Shown in pieces: positions 5,735-6,246 of a stretch of DNA of 6,246 nucleotides. Made by a program: the position numbers and the translations under genes. Within the stretch, counting starts at the first letter, position 1. Each line of letters opens with the position of its first letter. The DNA lies in contig DAOUUS010000097.1 in the NCBI GenBank assembly GCA_030668065.1, positions 1 through 6,246 on the forward strand, read 5' to 3'. Origin of the DNA: Candidatus Methanophagales archaeon. Its GTDB lineage: Archaea; Halobacteriota; Syntropharchaeia; Alkanophagales; Methanospirareceae. The notes below the pieces were generated by a model. That model was not told the DNA's origin and made no database searches. It was given only the letters and a program-made list of their open reading frames with translations.

Positions 5735-6246
5735 TTTTGAGGTAATAGCCCCAAGGTTGCTATGAGCCCCCTCACAGAACAGGACTTGAAGTTTTCCCTC
5801 ATCCGGCTAGGAGTACATCCTCTACGTTCTCGTAGAGTTATGAACCACAGTTTTGTTGACACCCCTTGCCCATCTCTGAGTATGGAGGGTGTGTCCCTGC
5901 CGGTCCATCGCGCTCCTGCCAGTCCCATCCCTCTACAGGCATTACCCTGCTTCACCGGTACTATGAACTGGTCCGACTCCCAGAGTGTCGTCTGTGCTAT
6001 CTTACCGTTTATAGGCTTGACAGCACATACTCCAGTAAGGAGAACACTCTGGGCCTCCCGAGTTCCCATAATATCCGTTTGATACCGTGCCACGGTCTCA
6101 GACCCCGCCGGGCTCGCATCGCCTTGCCATGTCCTAATAGGACTATTGGCGATGAGAGTACTGCCTTCCGTCAAAACGACAACGTCGGCCTCCGGGATGA
6201 TAAATATTTCGGGGCTCAATCCCTTCACTTGCGTTGCGGCCCAGTA
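5735..6246 (-). ncRNA. Group II intron, 3' half, no encoded reverse transcriptase (5' end outside window)
   Basis: The minus strand carries sequence I recognise from group II intron ribozymes. At about 6042-6067 it reads GGGAACTCGGGAGGCCCAGA, and at about 5920-5985 GGAGTCGGACCAGTTCATAG, then GTACCGGTGAAG, GGTAATGCCTGTAGAGGGA; these correspond to distal domain I into domains II/III. A stem GACAC(A)CCC/GGGGTGTC (5858-5895) may be domain III. A perfect 7-bp hairpin with an AGAA loop (5820-5837) occupies the place of domain IV, where an RT gene would normally sit. Domain V is at 5777-5809 (UAGCCGGAUGAGGGAAAACU... to GUUC) with the AGC triad intact. Domain VI follows at 5739-5776 (GAGG/CCUC and AUAGC/GCUAU stems) with A5743 as candidate branch point. 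Domain V departs from the common GAGCCGG...CCGGUUC form (first G to U, CCGG to CCUG), which hints at decay. Any long ORF across this stretch is accidental. Confidence 0.75.
5777..5809 (-). other. Domain V of the first group II intron
   Basis: A 33-nt hairpin, the catalytic core of the ribozyme. AGC triad at 5806-5808; lower helix AGCCGGA opposite UCCUGUU with a C-U mismatch where active introns usually have C-G; tip GGGAAAACUU. The mismatch and the lost terminal G-C pair suggest reduced activity. Confidence 0.7.

Noticed and set aside
5762..6082. 106-codon plus-strand open frame
   Set aside because: It is antisense to group II intron domains I-VI and shows no protein features.

Overview
The window looks archaeal, most likely from an uncultured methanogen- or methane-oxidiser-related euryarchaeote (ANME-1/Methanophagales, Syntropharchaeia or Methanosarcinales type). 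Three things point there. One protein ends in a PGF-CTERM archaeosortase signal. A secreted protein carries a C-terminal domain with a Y-P-C-x-G-T-G-G-H-T motif that I associate with surface proteins of these lineages. There are two group II intron 3' ends. The taxonomic placement is inference from recall; no search was run.

Layout: the left edge holds the 3' end of one plus-strand gene (2-232), which may belong to the archaeal DUF460 family. Everything else readable as a gene is on the minus strand. Read in its own direction, from right to left, that strand carries: (1) the 3' half of an apparently ORF-less group II intron (about 5735-6246, 5' end outside the window); (2) a small cell-surface protein gene with a signal peptide in one frame and a Cys-rich domain, Thr/Pro linker and PGF-CTERM anchor in another, best explained as one gene broken by a frameshift (5033-5730), followed by a T-tract terminator; (3) a second, different group II intron 3' end (domain V at 4714-4746) and a short gene-tail remnant; (4) a 52-residue charged helical protein; (5) a 447-residue protein with an Apea-like HEPN domain and an intact R-x4-H motif, a likely ribonuclease of defence or toxin type; (6) a spacer with a 16-bp direct repeat and a 20-bp palindrome; (7) a two-gene operon of an 83-residue membrane protein translationally coupled to a 752-residue secreted PHP-family metallohydrolase.

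Two themes emerge. The 5033-6246 and 4680-4870 segments are shaped by retroelement RNA, so several long open frames there are ribozyme sequence and not protein. The 305-2814 operon and the PGF-CTERM gene are cell-envelope functions. The HEPN gene next to intron debris is the kind of accessory cargo expected in a variable region. I see no CRISPR array, tRNA, rRNA, integrase or reverse transcriptase gene.
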